From Lunularia cruciata (taxonomy: Eukaryota; Streptophyta; Marchantiopsida; Lunulariales; Lunulariaceae): 64,000 nucleotides of DNA. The DNA lies in NCBI GenBank assembly GCA_948567375.1, contig OX419761.1, positions 41,082,243-41,146,242 on the forward strand, given 5' to 3'. This document shows, one piece after another, positions 22,970-34,770 of the stretch. The stretch's first letter is position 1; each line of letters opens with the position of its first letter. The position numbers and the translations under genes are program-made. The notes beneath the pieces were generated by a model that saw only the letters and a program-made list of their open reading frames with translations, did not search any database and was not told where the DNA came from.

Positions 22970-23289
22970 ATCACTTGCACCATCAAGTGATGTCGAGCCT
23001 TTGAGTTCCTGGCTAGAGTGGACAGAAACCCAGCAAGTGTCACCTGGATTCTTGTAGCTAGAGTGGGTGTGGCTTGATTATAATCAGTGCCTTGTTGTTG
23101 ATAAGTTGTTGAGGATCAGATCAAGTATTCATATGAGTTCAGTTGATTCGAGTTGTAAACACTCTGATTACATTAGAGAAGTGAGCTCTCTGGGGCTGCA
23201 CTTCTAGGGTATACTCCTGATTTTGACCTAGGTCTCATCCCAACGGTCCCACTGATGGCACACCCGATGGTGCGGATGGTGCAAGTTAC

Positions 23290-23383
23290 GGTGGGCCCCA
23301 CCATGAAGTCAATACCCTAAACACAAAATCTGACCGTCAAAAAGTAGTCTATGAGTAATTGCCAAAATGCCTCTAACTACTAT
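23290..23383 (-). repeat. Right arm of the inverted repeat
   Basis: It runs from GGTGGGCCCC to CTAACTACTAT and is the reverse complement of 22877-22969 apart from scattered differences. Confidence 0.9.
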
Positions 23384-23599
23384 CATTGGAACTCTAGTGT
23401 CCGAGAAATCTAGATGTGACACTACAAATGGCGTGATAAGACCTTTGGAGAGGAGCATCTCTTGTTCTGAATTGTAAATTCTCACAATTCATTGGAGTTA
23501 TAAACATTTGTGTGAATTATCGTTTGTTGTTTCCATAATGTGCCTTCTTGGTGTCATTGTCCTTGTCTAGGAGTTGTATTTGCCCGAAAGGTTAACGAA

Positions 23600-24520
23600 T
23601 AAAGAATAAAGGACTCTTATGTGATACTCCCCATTGGTTTCAATCATCTCTGACCCATATCCTTGTAAGATTGAACTGTTACTAACTAAAATACTTCAAT
23701 TGTGTGTGTGTATTGAGTTGTCATAATAAGAATTGGATGGATGGAATCTATTGTTGGAATGAAGAGATTATGATTATCAATAACTTGAGCAAATAGAGAG
23801 AGCAATGTTCTAGGAATTAGAAGATTGATTCAAATTCTCAAATTGAAGTTAACTACAACAAAGAATCTACCAAGTGTAGTAAAAATTTGTATTTGATTGC
23901 AAATAACATTTCAAAGCTACAAATCTTCTAGATGATTAGAGACCAATCTTCTTGGTTTTGTGTCAATAAAAGAGAGTGGCAAAACTATAGTAGGGATTTC
24001 AAGTTAAGCAAGCTCAACGGCAGTTTGCTACTCCAATCTTGACATGAGAAGACTTCAAGGGTATAATAATTAATAGATTCTAACACTAAATGGTACCCAA
24101 GTTTTGCAAGGTTGATAAGAAAAATTAAGGCAAACTGGTTTGTGAGGAGCTACATTACTCTATTCCAAAATACAAATGATAAAGATTCTACAAAACCATG
24201 AAAGTAAAGCTTTGGATTGGTTTGTGAGAGGCTTGAAATCATGCATTCAATTAGAAGTAACCATGTATGAACCCAAACATCTAGAAGAACAAATCATTTT
24301 ACGAATCAAATATTTTGATTCCTTGGTTGCCACAACTTGACTTTCACTAAAATTTCAAACACATCAAGCATAGGTGGAGGAGCTTATATTGATGGAGATG
24401 GATGCCATCTAATGGAGACCACTTGGCACTATATATTGGAAATGGTTGTAAAAAATGGTGTTTTCTTCTATTTTCATCAAATCAGACATTGCATTGCCCA
24501 ATGTCCAAGCAAGAATTGAC
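23600..24520 (+). pseudogene. B1 gag fossil
   Basis: Plus-strand readings contain WYPSFARLIRKIKAN, RSYITLFQNTND, FGLVCERLEIMHS and, at the end, the worn zinc knuckle FYFHQIRHCIAQCPSKN. The order is that of Ty3/gypsy gag. The homologous parts of B2 are at about 17100-17720 on the other strand. Confidence 0.65.
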
Positions 24521-25379
24521 AACCTCAACCAATTGCCTAAATGAAGTTCTTCAAATGTGATGATTAAGTAAAAAAAGATTCCTCATAGGAGATATCAAAC
24601 TATTTATAAGGATATTGATTAGTTACAAGGGGGATTTAAGGCATGATCTATGCAAGTTTGATTCACCTAAAAGGTATAATATCATATTGTGATTGTAATA
24701 TATTGGCTGATCATAGAAATTTTGAGAATTGCATGTCCATGTTATAAGCAAAAGAATTATGTATTCCTATCAAGCTTGTATTAGGTAGTAAATTGATGAT
24801 AAAGGATAATAGAATAGTTTTTCATTTGTATGTTATATCTTGTTGAATTTCAGATTGGGAAGGAGTATTCAAAGTATATAAAATTTGTAGTAACTCCTAC
24901 TCTACAATCATTCTCTAATACTACTACTCTAATATCATTCTAAGTCTTCAATTGCTTGAATATCATAAGTTTTAATTGATTAGGCATGATAATAATTTCA
25001 AGTGCAATACCAAGGTAAGAATGATTGATTAAGCTATCTTGCAACTATGTGAAAGACATTAAAGAACAATAGATCACTTTATGGGAATTTTATTATTATA
25101 GCACCTATAGAATAAAATTTTGAGGAAGATATTTATATTTTATTAATTTGGATCAAACCAATAGTACAAAAAGAATCTGATGAGGGTAATAGCCTCAAAA
25201 ATAAATGTTTAATTAGATATTATAAGAGTTTGTAGAATTTTTTGTGACAATCTTCCAAAAGAGTTATCTTTTGATTGAGGTATACAGTTCAAGATCAAGC
25301 TATTGCCAAGTAATACTCTAAAAAGTAGACTGATCTAAGAGCTCTCACCAAAGGAGTGAGAAGAACTCCAGATAATTTT

Positions 25380-26480
25380 GATTAAGTTATTGAAGAAAGA
25401 TTTCATACAACATAACACATCTCATTGGAAAGCATCAGTACTATTTATACCAAAAAGAATAGAAAGTATTTGATTTTTATTGATTCTTGTGGCCTTAATA
25501 AATAAATTGCAAAGAATGTATACCCTTTGCCTCAAATTGAAAACTTATTGGATCAACTAAGTGGAGCATGACACCTCTCTTAGTTGGATCTATAACAACC
25601 TATTGGTGTATGTAGGCTCTATTGAGATATTTAGTTTGGTATTGCAAATAGTTGAAAGACATTATTTATATAGAGTTTAACAAAACTTCTACATTAGTCA
25701 TGATTAACTAGAATTAGTCACAGCCAATATAATACTAACCTTACTTTAGAGGAAATTGAAAGAGTGAGCATCACTATCTGAGATTCTAGTGTATTGATTT
25801 TATATTATTCTTAGGTATTAAGCTTTGAGGAAAAAGTTGAGAACCCTTGGTCCTACTAGCCTTTTTGGTTTGGATTTGTCTGTAGTCCAAGGATAGCCCA
25901 TGTGAAGGAATCATTAACTTAATTATCAAGTCAAGACATGATCATATGCTTAGGGGATTATTCTCATGAGGTTGAATATTCCTTTAGACTTTAGACTTTA
26001 TATAAAAATATTCCTAGTAACTTGAGCTACACTAGAACGTTGTAACTTTTATGTGTAACTATTTTATGAATATATAAACTAGGGGTGAGAAGATAGTCAT
26101 CATCTTTTCATTTGAAATTATCCTTTCACATTGAGTTCTATTATGAGCAAAGGCTTGAGTCTTGAAGATGCGTTAGAGTTTTAGCCTTGGGGGAGTGTGA
26201 TGGAGTTTGGGTTCTTTACATTCTTCTTTTGAGTCCATGGTGTGTTACCTTAATAGCCATCAAAGGTTCATACTGAGTGAAGGATAGAACAGCTAATATA
26301 TTTTTGAAGTAACTATTTGCAGATTCCAATTGATGAGAAAGGTGTGTAAAAAATTATCTTTTGGACAAGGTATGGACACTTTGGATGGAGGTTTTTACAT
26401 TTTGAGCTCATTTATTTTCAATTTTCATGGATCAAATGCATCAAGTGTTGGAGGAGCTCTTGGATTGATATGTGATAGTT
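25380..26480 (+). pseudogene. B1 reverse transcriptase fossil, split by S2
   Basis: The fossil runs through VKNSTHWKA- and DQLSGA-like motifs up to LVGS at 25590. The reading resumes after the S2 insertion with a stretch matching the IQIADE..KTAF..YGH segment, and the FLDY region follows at about 26470. These are palm motifs of a gypsy reverse transcriptase. Confidence 0.6.
25591..26297 (+). mobile_element. S2: LTR-like repeat nested in B1
   Basis: It starts TATAACAACC, ends AGCTAAT, and aligns along its length with S1 and S3. It sits between two consecutive reverse-transcriptase motifs of B1, which fixes it as a later insertion. The target duplication is too worn to call. Confidence 0.75.
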
Positions 26481-26899
26481 TTCTTAGATTATATTTTTAT
26501 GTACAATAAGACAAAAAAAAAACACAAGAAGTACATAAAAGAAGTCTTGAGACAACTACAACAATAGAATTTCTATTGCAAGATATCCAGGTGTGTCTTT
26601 TGGAAGAAGGAGGTTACCTTTTTGGTGCATAAAGTTTTAACAAAGAGGATCAAGATTGAGAGGAGAAAAATTAAGTTATTTCTAATTGATCTACTCCTAA
26701 TGATGCTACTAAAATGTGACCATCTAATGGATTAAGGAGCTTTAACCAATGATTTATGCATTATTATGCTCATATGACTGCATTGTTATTGATCTCTTGA
26801 AGAAAATAAAAAACTTCAAGAGGACCACTAAGCCAAAAGCATTCAAGAAACTTAAGGATATGGTGTCTTTACAACTCATCCTTCAACCATAATCCTCAA

Positions 26900-27930
26900 C
26901 TACCTTGTGTGGTTGATTTGATGCATTTAATTCTGCAATTGGAGTTGTGTTGCAACAAGAAATCCCAAATGGAATGCACCTCATTATTTTGTGTTTCAAT
27001 GACTAAACATAGCATAAATAAACTATTTTTCTCAAGATCAAGAACAATTTACAAGGGTATGAAAAGGTATGTAGACACTATCTCTTGCAGAAATAAGTAA
27101 TAATGTGTGCCAATCACACACCCTTATTGCATATCTTGCATTTGGAGTATATAGAAGGTCGGTATCATTAGTGAGAAGAGAAACTACAATTTTTTGCTAT
27201 CAAGCTTGAATACAAACCAAGACAATTCCATGTCATTCCCAATACCTTGTCACCACAACCTGATTTGAAGATTATTGTTGAATCTATGATAACAATGGCA
27301 ATCACCAAAATGTCGAGTGAATTAAAGATCCAAACAGAGTTCAATAGTACTTTACAACAAGACCATTTCTTTCATCTTATGCAAGGTTTCCTTGTGGCAC
27401 ACAAGGAGTACATCATTTTTTTGTTCATGAATGGCTTTTAATTTTGCAAGAAATGAATCTACATTCTAGTTATGAAGGACTTGCAACGTGTACAACTTCA
27501 AGAGGCACATGAGTTACCAATCATTGATCACATGGATTTGGACAAGACATTGAATAACCTACCATGTTGATGGTGGTGGCTCAACATGGCATGAGAGGTT
27601 TGAGGGTTTGTCCAATCTTGTCCAAGCTACCAATGCAACATGACAACCAAAAATCAATTGAACTACTTTAACCACTATCAATGTCATTTGTCCAATGGAA
27701 ACAATATAATAATACCAATTAGGCAAGTACAAGATTCTCTCCCTTCTTTATTAGTTATTCAAGAGCCATTAGTTCAAGGTTCTATGTTTACTCTACCACC
27801 ATCTCATGTTCCTTATACTTTTACCTTCTTGTCCACATTATCTACATCTTGTACATCAAGCCAAATTTTATCTTCTTTTTGCTCAAAATTAGCAAAAGCA
27901 CTATGTTGATAGACATTGTTGCAATATTAA
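26900..27930 (+). pseudogene. B1 RNase H and integrase region
   Basis: At 27180-27260 the reading EYKPRQFHVIPNTLSPQPDLK matches the end of RNase H in gypsy elements (YKPGRFNVVADALSRRPDL). Integrase-like sequence follows but is worn. Confidence 0.55.
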
Positions 27931-27939
27931 TTCTAAAGT

Positions 27940-28290
27940 AGGTGATAAGGTCATACTTTCATCTAGTAACCTTCCTCTCCGTCTTGACACCTCAATTTGT
28001 AATTTGGATAGGTCTACTTGACATTTCTCATATTGATTCTCCTATTGCCTACAAACTTGCCTTTCTGAATCACATGAAGATCCATCTTGTCTTCCATATC
28101 TCAAAATTAAAACCCTTTTTTCCCAATGCATCTTATTTGCCTACTTGTATACAACCTCTTCCTCCTCCAATCTCTATTAGTGACCATTAAGAATATGAAA
28201 TTGCACATAGTTTTGCACAAAAAGACATCTAACATGGTTGCCAATGACAAATCAAATGTAAGATCTTCTAAAAAGGGTATCCTCTTCAAA
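27940..28290 (+). pseudogene. B1 integrase C-terminus and chromodomain-like tail
   Basis: The plus strand shows DSPIAYKLAFLNHMKIHLVF, FHISKLKPFF and QPLPPPISISDH, typical of the chromovirus module just after integrase (VAYKLALPPHMKIHPVFHVSKLKPY). An EYEI start of a chromodomain is visible. Confidence 0.75.
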
Positions 28291-28395
28291 AAACCACATG
28301 TGAGACCTTTTCCATCTTAAAATGCTCAAGCAGCCATATACAAGTTCAAAGATTCCATGGCAATGAGGACGTCACTAACTAGCGATGGGAGAATA

Positions 28396-28802
28396 TATAA
28401 TAATATCAAGTTAACAAAAGCTAAGTATAGCTAAAAGGAGGTAGAACTAGCATATATCTATGATTCTAAGAATGTTCTAAAAGCATCCAAGATGCTTCTA
28501 GAACCTTCCAAAGGATTGATTAGTTTGTATGCCAAGTAAATACTTAGCTTAGCTTAGCTTGTATGCCAAGTAAACAACTAGCTTAGTTTGTATGCCAAGT
28601 AAATGGTTAATTTAGTTTATACTCTAAGAAATATGGCTTCTAGAAGGAAAATTATTGGAAAACTTCTTGTTGAGTCTTGTATTGAGCTTATCTATCCTAT
28701 AAATACCAAATCCCAAGCTCAACTAAGGTATTCAAAGTTTCTCTCAATGATGAATTTCAATTTAATCTTCCATTCTCTTATGTCTCTACTTGATCTATTA
28801 TA
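28396..28802 (+). repeat. B1 3' LTR
   Basis: It matches 18988-19304 but is about 90 bases longer, partly because a unit of about 36 bases (TTTGTATGCCAAGTAAA) is repeated three times at 28525-28615. A purine-rich run (gatgggagaa) precedes it. Confidence 0.75.
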
Positions 28803-29085
28803 GTAATTAGTTTAAGAGTTCTCATCCATATTTCTTGGGTTCTCCTCTATTTTATCATAAATTGAAACATCATCCAAGAAGACCATATTGATCCAATAGT
28901 CCAACTAACACCTAATGCATTTGATCCATTAAAAATACTAGAGTACTAGTGAGCCTAAAATGTAAAACTCTCCATTCAAATTCCCGTACCTTGTTCTAAA
29001 CGCAATCTCCTACATATCTTACCCATCAATTTGAATCTGCAAGTAGTTGTTTCAAATATCTAACTCAAAGAAAAACCATGCTATA
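28803..29085 (-). mobile_element. B3 fragment, second half
   Basis: This continues the alignment to B2 (about 15840-16100) that stops at 18987. It includes the ACATCATCCAAGAA region, the complement of the FLDD motif codons. With 18622-18987 it marks the site entered by B1. Confidence 0.75.
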
Positions 29086-29575
29086 GTTTTTCATGCAAAT
29101 ATACATTGCTACACAACATATATTTTTGTAAACATCATACACAATAGAAACACAACTTATATAAGTCACACGTAAAATCCAAAGTGCCATGATAATCAGA
29201 TGATTAATACTCAACATTCAATACTCTCTACCAATAAGCACTAATTACACCACCAAGCTGCACTCACTCTAGCTCAAAAAATCCAAGTTGCACTTGCTGG
29301 CCTTTGTACATCATAACAAAGAGCTTGAAGGCTGAGCACAAAAGAAGTGAGCTCTCTAAAGCTGCACTTCAAAGTATACTCCTCCTTGGGAAGCCAAGGA
29401 GTCCAGCCCTACTGACACATTTGACAATGTGAATGGTGACTCTAATGGTACAATTAGAAACTCTAATGTAGTAGATGGTTGCCACAAGTACCCATGAGTA
29501 GCTATTGATAAAACTATTACCAAGATGCTCACTCCACCATCCTAGAAAACTTGCTTAGGCACTACAAATATAATT
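29085..29575. mobile_element. Repeat R, copy 2
   Basis: This shares with 22779-23432 the start (TTGCTACACAACATATA), the inner phrase AGAAGTGAGCTCTCTAAAGC and the end CACTACAAAT. The strong inverted arms of copy 1 are not obvious here. Confidence 0.6.
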
Positions 29576-29700
29576 ATATTTTTCATGCAAATCTACATCA
29601 CTACACAATACATATTATTATCAACAATATACATTATAGAAGAATAACTCATATAAGAAGTCACATATAAACACCAAAGTATCAAAATTGCACTCCTAGT
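29576..29700. repeat. Repeat R, copy 3 (start only)
   Basis: It begins with the same phrase TTTTCATGCAAATCTACATC as copy 2 and follows its first 120 bases or so, then diverges. Copies 2 and 3 are head-to-tail. Confidence 0.6.
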
Positions 29701-30021
29701 TGGCAGTTAAGTCCCTCTAACTCTACATAGCTATATACTCCAAGTATATGATATGCCCTATGGTGGGCAAACATCAAGAAGTAAGGTGCCATCAAGCCCC
29801 ATTTTTAGTTGCTTGTTTGCAATCTATACCACATGAGGAGTGAACTAGCTAAAGTATCAAGTACATAACGGACATAACCAATGCTCTTGAGGAACCATCA
29901 TGAGAGGAGGAGTCAAATATGCCATATATCATCCTCTTAAACAAATATCATGCCCTTGAGGAACCACCATGTAGGGACAAGTCAAATATGCCATCCTCTC
30001 AAAAAACTATCACGCACCAAT
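29701..30021. repeat. Non-genic stretch with a two-copy tandem repeat
   Basis: The phrase CTTGAGGAACCA..CATG with AGTCAAATATGCCAT occurs at about 29889-29950 and again at about 29951-30012. No gene is seen. Confidence 0.6.
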
Positions 30022-30465
30022 ATATTTGGAGGCCTAAATGGATGAATTAGGCCTTAAAAATTGAAGGAATCCTTGCACTTTGAGGAAAAGCCTTGCTTTC
30101 TCTCCTCCCTCCTCCCCCTTCCACTATTTTTCTCATCAAGAGTTTTCCAATGGTACCTCACCCATGCAATTTTGAGCTTCCTACAAGAAGATTGCCTAAA
30201 TATTCCCTTTGGTCAAACTTATTTGACCAATCAATAGGACAAGAACCAACATGGCATCCATCCATACAACTCATCTAAGGGTAGAGCTTGATGGCATGTC
30301 ATTAATCCATGTATCTAATCTAAGGGTAGAGCTTCCTTTGAGGTAATCCTCTTTGCTATATAATAAAGACAAGGTGCTTCTTTGGGCATCAGAGTATTGA
30401 GTGTGAAGCTTGTGTTTATTCTCCTATATTTCTCTTGAGTGTTCTCCTATCCTCAAAATATTACA
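30022..30465 (+). repeat. A2 5' LTR (partial)
   Basis: It begins at the family A palindrome region (TTTGGAGGCCTAAATGG) and ends AATATTACA, followed by TGGTATCCAAG as primer-binding site at 30467. Confidence 0.85.
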
Positions 30466-30599
30466 ATGGTATCCAAGTTTGGATTCAATCCAAGAGAGTG
30501 GATCACCCCACTTGGAGGAACATGGGCTTTTGAGATGAAGGAATTTTGAGGGGAGAAACCATAGTGCAATCAATAGATTAGGAGTGTTTTAGATAGAGG

Positions 30600-32900
30600 A
30601 TGGGATGGAGGCTCCTAGAGTACAATCTTCTACATCCTTCTTTCTATTCTTGACTTTTTTCCATATCAAGATTATGTACATATAGCATGAGCAAGTGAAA
30701 ATATATATTGTTAACCATTTTGGAGTAGAGTTCATGGATATAGTGATGAATTCACCAAAATCTATGATTCTCCTTATGGTGATATATGATAGAGAGTGGG
30801 ATTTGCTAATCTACACTCTATTATGATGCAATAGATCTTAATATACCCAATCCTCTCTATCTTTCAACACTCAAGTAGAAATTTGTTATGTGGTTAGATC
30901 AAAAGTGATGTTCAAGGATTCTTTAGTCCACAGTTTTGGTGAGGAATATTATCAATAAGTGATGGCTTATGAAGTCCCAAATAGTTGTCTCAATAGTACA
31001 TTCTTCCTCTCAAGTGATCATATTAACTCTCTATTGAAGTAGGAAGTAGCAATTGATCATTTATAGTGTGTAAGAATCATGGATATGTATTTGTAGGATC
31101 TAATGCAAGGGATGTTGAACAAGTTTTGGGAGATCAAGATGACCATGGCGGCATTGCAAAGTCAAGTACGTACCTTTAGGAACTATAACACCCATTTGTG
31201 CATGAGTGTGGTATTGTGATATTTAATGTGGTATTACAAATACTTAAGAGATATTATTTATATAGAGATAAAGGATGGTTCTACATTAGTCATAATTAGC
31301 TAAAGTTAGTCATAGCTAAAATAGTGAGGATCTTATTTTTGAGGAAGTGGAAAAGATGAGCATCACTATTTTGGATTCTAGTGTATTGACTTGGTATTAT
31401 TCCTAGGTGTTTGGCTTTGAGGAAAGAGTTGAGAACTCTTGGGTCCGCAAGCCTTTTGTTTTGGATTATTCTATAGTCCAAGGATAGGCCATGTGAAGGA
31501 ATCCTTGACTTAGTGGTTAGGTCAAGATAAGATCACATGCTTAGTGGAATATGCCCATGTGGATGGATATTCCTTTATAATTTTTGACTTTATTTGATTT
31601 TTAGCCTAGTAACTTGAGTTACTATGGTAAATAGTAACTTTAGTGTGTAACTATTTCACAAGTATATAAGCTAGGGGTGAGGAAGTACTCATCATCCTTT
31701 CATTTACAACCATCTCTCTCTCATTTAGTTCTCTAGTGAGCAATGTCTTGAGTCTTGGAGAGTTAGCCTTGGAGGAGTATGATGGAGTTGGGGTTCCTTG
31801 CCTTCTTAGTCCATGGTGCGCTACCATAATACCCATCAGAGGTTCATCCTGAGTGAGAGACAGGCCAGCTCATAGCACAATCAGGCAATGCAAGAAGGAG
31901 AACCATCCCAAAACCTAGTATTAGTAACCAAACTACTTGAAGAGTCACTCACACCAATGAAGTCATATTGTTACTACAGATGAAGAGACAATGTTCCCAA
32001 CTAAACTTACAAGAGACAATGTTCCATGGGAGTAATGGAAAAATGGATGATACAAGAATGAGTTGACACTTTTGATTATTAATAATTGAGATCAAGAATC
32101 ATTCTAGAAGCATGTTTGCATATGGATATTTGATTGATAGAGCCTCCACATGGTATGATGCTTGGGAATGATCAATGTTGGCAGAAGGAAGAGAGGTCAC
32201 TTGGACGGTAACGCAAAAAGTCCTGCTAAATAATTTTCAATCCATAGATTTTGTGCAGATGGCCCAAAATCAACTATGGGAGTTGAAGCAAAAGAACAAT
32301 ATACAAGAGTATATGGAGGTAGTTCTTGATCTATAGGTTGCAATAACCAATATGAGTCTAGCAAAAGCTCTAGACAATTTCAAATGAGGGTTGAAAGAGA
32401 AAATTTGCCAAGAAGTAATGAAACAAAACCCTTGCACTATTTTTGGAGCCATTGTATACACTTAGAGAATAGCAAGGGCACTTGGAAGAGGTGAAGAGAT
32501 AGTCTCAACTCAACATTACCAAGCTGAAACACCATACTTTGGTGGATCAATTCCTATGGAATTGGGCAACATTTGGTTTAAAGATTGAGGAGCATGACCG
32601 CTCCAAGGAGAATGTGGATGGGTCAAATAAAGGAGAGATGGAGTCCCACAAGGAGAAGGGACTTGAGAAGAACAACTCATTGCTAGTGCAGTCAAGTTGG
32701 GCATATAGCCATCAATGGTTATGCACGTCTTCCTTCATACCGTTGGTCTCCATACAAGCAATATTTGAACAACATGGAGAGATGAATTGAAGAGGAGGAT
32801 ATAGAAATCACATTGGAAAACAAAGATCACCAATAAATGTACCTCATGGCCTTATTTGCTCAATGGAGAAGAGAAAAAGTGGGAGGAGGAAGAGGACAAG
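30600..32900 (+). pseudogene. A2 gag fossil, interrupted by S3
   Basis: This aligns with the gag region of A1 on the other strand, for example MTMAALQSQV near 31140 and KQKNNIQEYMEVVLDL near 32290. The S3 repeat occupies 31194-31873. A second block follows to about 32900, where the zinc-knuckle region is worn. Confidence 0.7.
31194..31873 (+). mobile_element. S3: LTR-like repeat nested in A2
   Basis: It starts TATAACACCC, ends CAGCTCAT and matches S1 and S2. The flanks are ggaac (31189-31193) and agcac (31874-31878). The A1 counterpart, read on the minus strand near 6835-6860, runs straight through with one AGGAAC, so A1 supplies an empty site. A TATA-like tatataagc lies near 31672. Confidence 0.85.
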
Positions 32901-32959
32901 TGTACAAAGGTTGCGGTAGACAAAATCACAACTGATGGTTGTGAATGGAGTCCTAAAAG

Positions 32960-33480
32960 GCAATCAAGTGAGAGTATTGATAGACCTTGGAGTAATCAAG
33001 AATTTCTTGTCTTGCTCTATTGCAATAAGGTTGGAAATAGATCTTGAAAAGGATTAGAATGAAGAAGTAGAGTTACTTAGTGGTTAGACATAGAGGATTG
33101 AGTTGTTACTTAGAAAGGTAGCACTCTCTATAAGAGAGTATCAAGAAGATATTGAATGGCAAGTGATACGGTTAGCTCATTACGGTGCAATCTTAGGCAT
33201 GTTGTGGATGGAGCACTATAACTCTAAGGTCAATTAGAGAAAGAAAATAGTAAGAACTAAACAAGAGAATATCATTGGGGTTAAAGAAAGATCACACAAG
33301 CAAGAACTGCCTCTCTATGTTATAGGGATATCAGCTATCTATAAGAAAAATGGATGTTTCATGAGCCTAATAAGAGAAGTCCAAAGTGCACAACTTGATG
33401 GAAAAATTCTTGATAAATTGAAAAATGTGGTCAATGAGTTTCAAGATGTCTTCCCGGATGACCTACCCTCAAGATTACCA
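32960..33480 (+). pseudogene. A2 protease and linker region
   Basis: Plus-strand sequence aligns with the A1 protease/linker region: a SLIDLG-like stretch near 32970, MEHYNS near 33210 and QLDGKILDKLKNVVNEFQDV near 33390-33450. Confidence 0.65.
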
Positions 33481-33567
33481 CCAAAAAGGAGAGTAAATCA
33501 TAAAATCAAGATACTTCTTGAGAAGACACATCCTTGAAAGGCCCCATATCAACTCTCACCTCATGAG

Positions 33568-34180
33568 TTGGAGGAATGTAAGGCTCAAATTGAGGATATG
33601 CTACAGAAAGAGTTTATCCAACACAACACATCACCATATGGGACTCTTATCTTGTTTGTGAAGAAGAAGGATGGTACAATGCACATGTACATAGACTCTC
33701 GGGGCCTTAATCAACAAACAATGAAGAACAAATATCACTTAACCTGCATGGATGACCTATTTGATCAACTCAATGGAGAAAAAAACTTCACCAAACTTTA
33801 TCTATAGAGTGATTACAACCAATCAGGATTGCAAAGGAAAGTGTACACAAAACAACCTTTTGAACAAAGTATGGTCACTTTGAGTATCTAGTGATGCCGT
33901 TTGGCCTCACCAACACACTAGCCACTTTCATGAGTTTTGATGAATGACATATTTAGTACATACTTGGATAAATTTGTTATCATTTTCCTAAATGACATCT
34001 TAATCTACAATAGGACAATGATGGAGCACAAGCAACATCTACGAAAAGTCCTCTAGATCCTACAATAAAATTAGTTGTATGCCAAAATCTCAAAGTGTGA
34101 GTTTGGCAAGTCTGAAAGAGACAACTTGGGGCATAGAGTAAGTGAAAACGTATCCAAGTATTAATAAATAAAATAGAGGT
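33568..34180 (+). pseudogene. A2 reverse transcriptase fossil
   Basis: [57 protein letters not shown] and the PFGLTN region are readable and match A1 at 4404-5123. Confidence 0.85.
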
Positions 34181-34219
34181 AATTAAAAAGTGAGGTGCTT
34201 CAAAAGATTCGACTCAACT

Positions 34220-34770
34220 CAAGAGTTCCTTGGGATTGATGGGGTTTTGTTGTCAATTTGTCAAGGACTTCTCCAAGGTTGCACAACCTCTAACAGCACT
34301 ACTTGGCAAGAAGAAGAAGTGGATATGGAGAATCACACAAGAATTGGCCTTTCAAGAATTGAAAAATGCATTACCAAATGCATCAATCTTGAAATGGTAT
34401 AACCCAAAATGTCCAATCAAGTTGTCTATAGATGCATAGCAATAGGAGCAATCCTACAAGAAGAGTGGCATGACGGATGGCACCTAGCTACATATTTCTC
34501 TTGAAAGTTGTTACTGGTAGAATGCAACTATCACACCACCAAACAAGAAGAGTTGGCAATTGTCCTTGCAACCAAGCACTGGAAGCACTATCTTGGCAGG
34601 AAGGCATTTGTAGTGAAGATAGACCACAAATCTCTAGTCTACCTTAAGACAGAAAAATATCTATCTTATCAACAAATTTGGTGGGCAGAGTGGAGGAAAT
34701 GGTTTAACATGCCAATCACATATGTAGTAAGCAAGAAGCAACTTGCAGATGCATTCCCTTGAATGCCTAT
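34220..34770 (+). pseudogene. A2 connection and RNase H fossil
   Basis: FCCQFVKDFSKVAQPLTALL, then TTKQEELAIVLATKHWKHYL and FVVKIDHKSLVYLKTEKYL match gypsy RNase H (DKELLAIVLALKHWRHYL, TDHKSLKYL). Confidence 0.85.

Larger units (their letters stand above)
22779..23432. mobile_element. Repeat R, copy 1, with long inverted repeat
   Basis: The outer parts (GCTACACAACATACATTG at the left, CACTACAAAT at the right) and an inner block (AGAAGTGAGCTCTCT) recur at 29085-29575. Arms at 22877-22969 and 23290-23383 are inverted copies of each other. The structure suggests a non-autonomous DNA transposon or foldback element, but no clean target duplication was found. Confidence 0.55.
18988..28802 (+). mobile_element. 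B1: 9.8 kb family B chromovirus-like element
   Basis: A plus-strand element with a 5' LTR (18988-19304), primer-binding site, gag (about 23600-24520), reverse transcriptase (about 25380-26480), RNase H (about 26900-27260), integrase/chromodomain region (27470-28290), polypurine tract and 3' LTR (28396-28802). It lies inside B3, whose sequence continues on both sides. The flanks atagt and gtaat are a worn target duplication. A solo LTR of family A and an S repeat are nested in it. Many breaks; a fossil. Confidence 0.8.
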
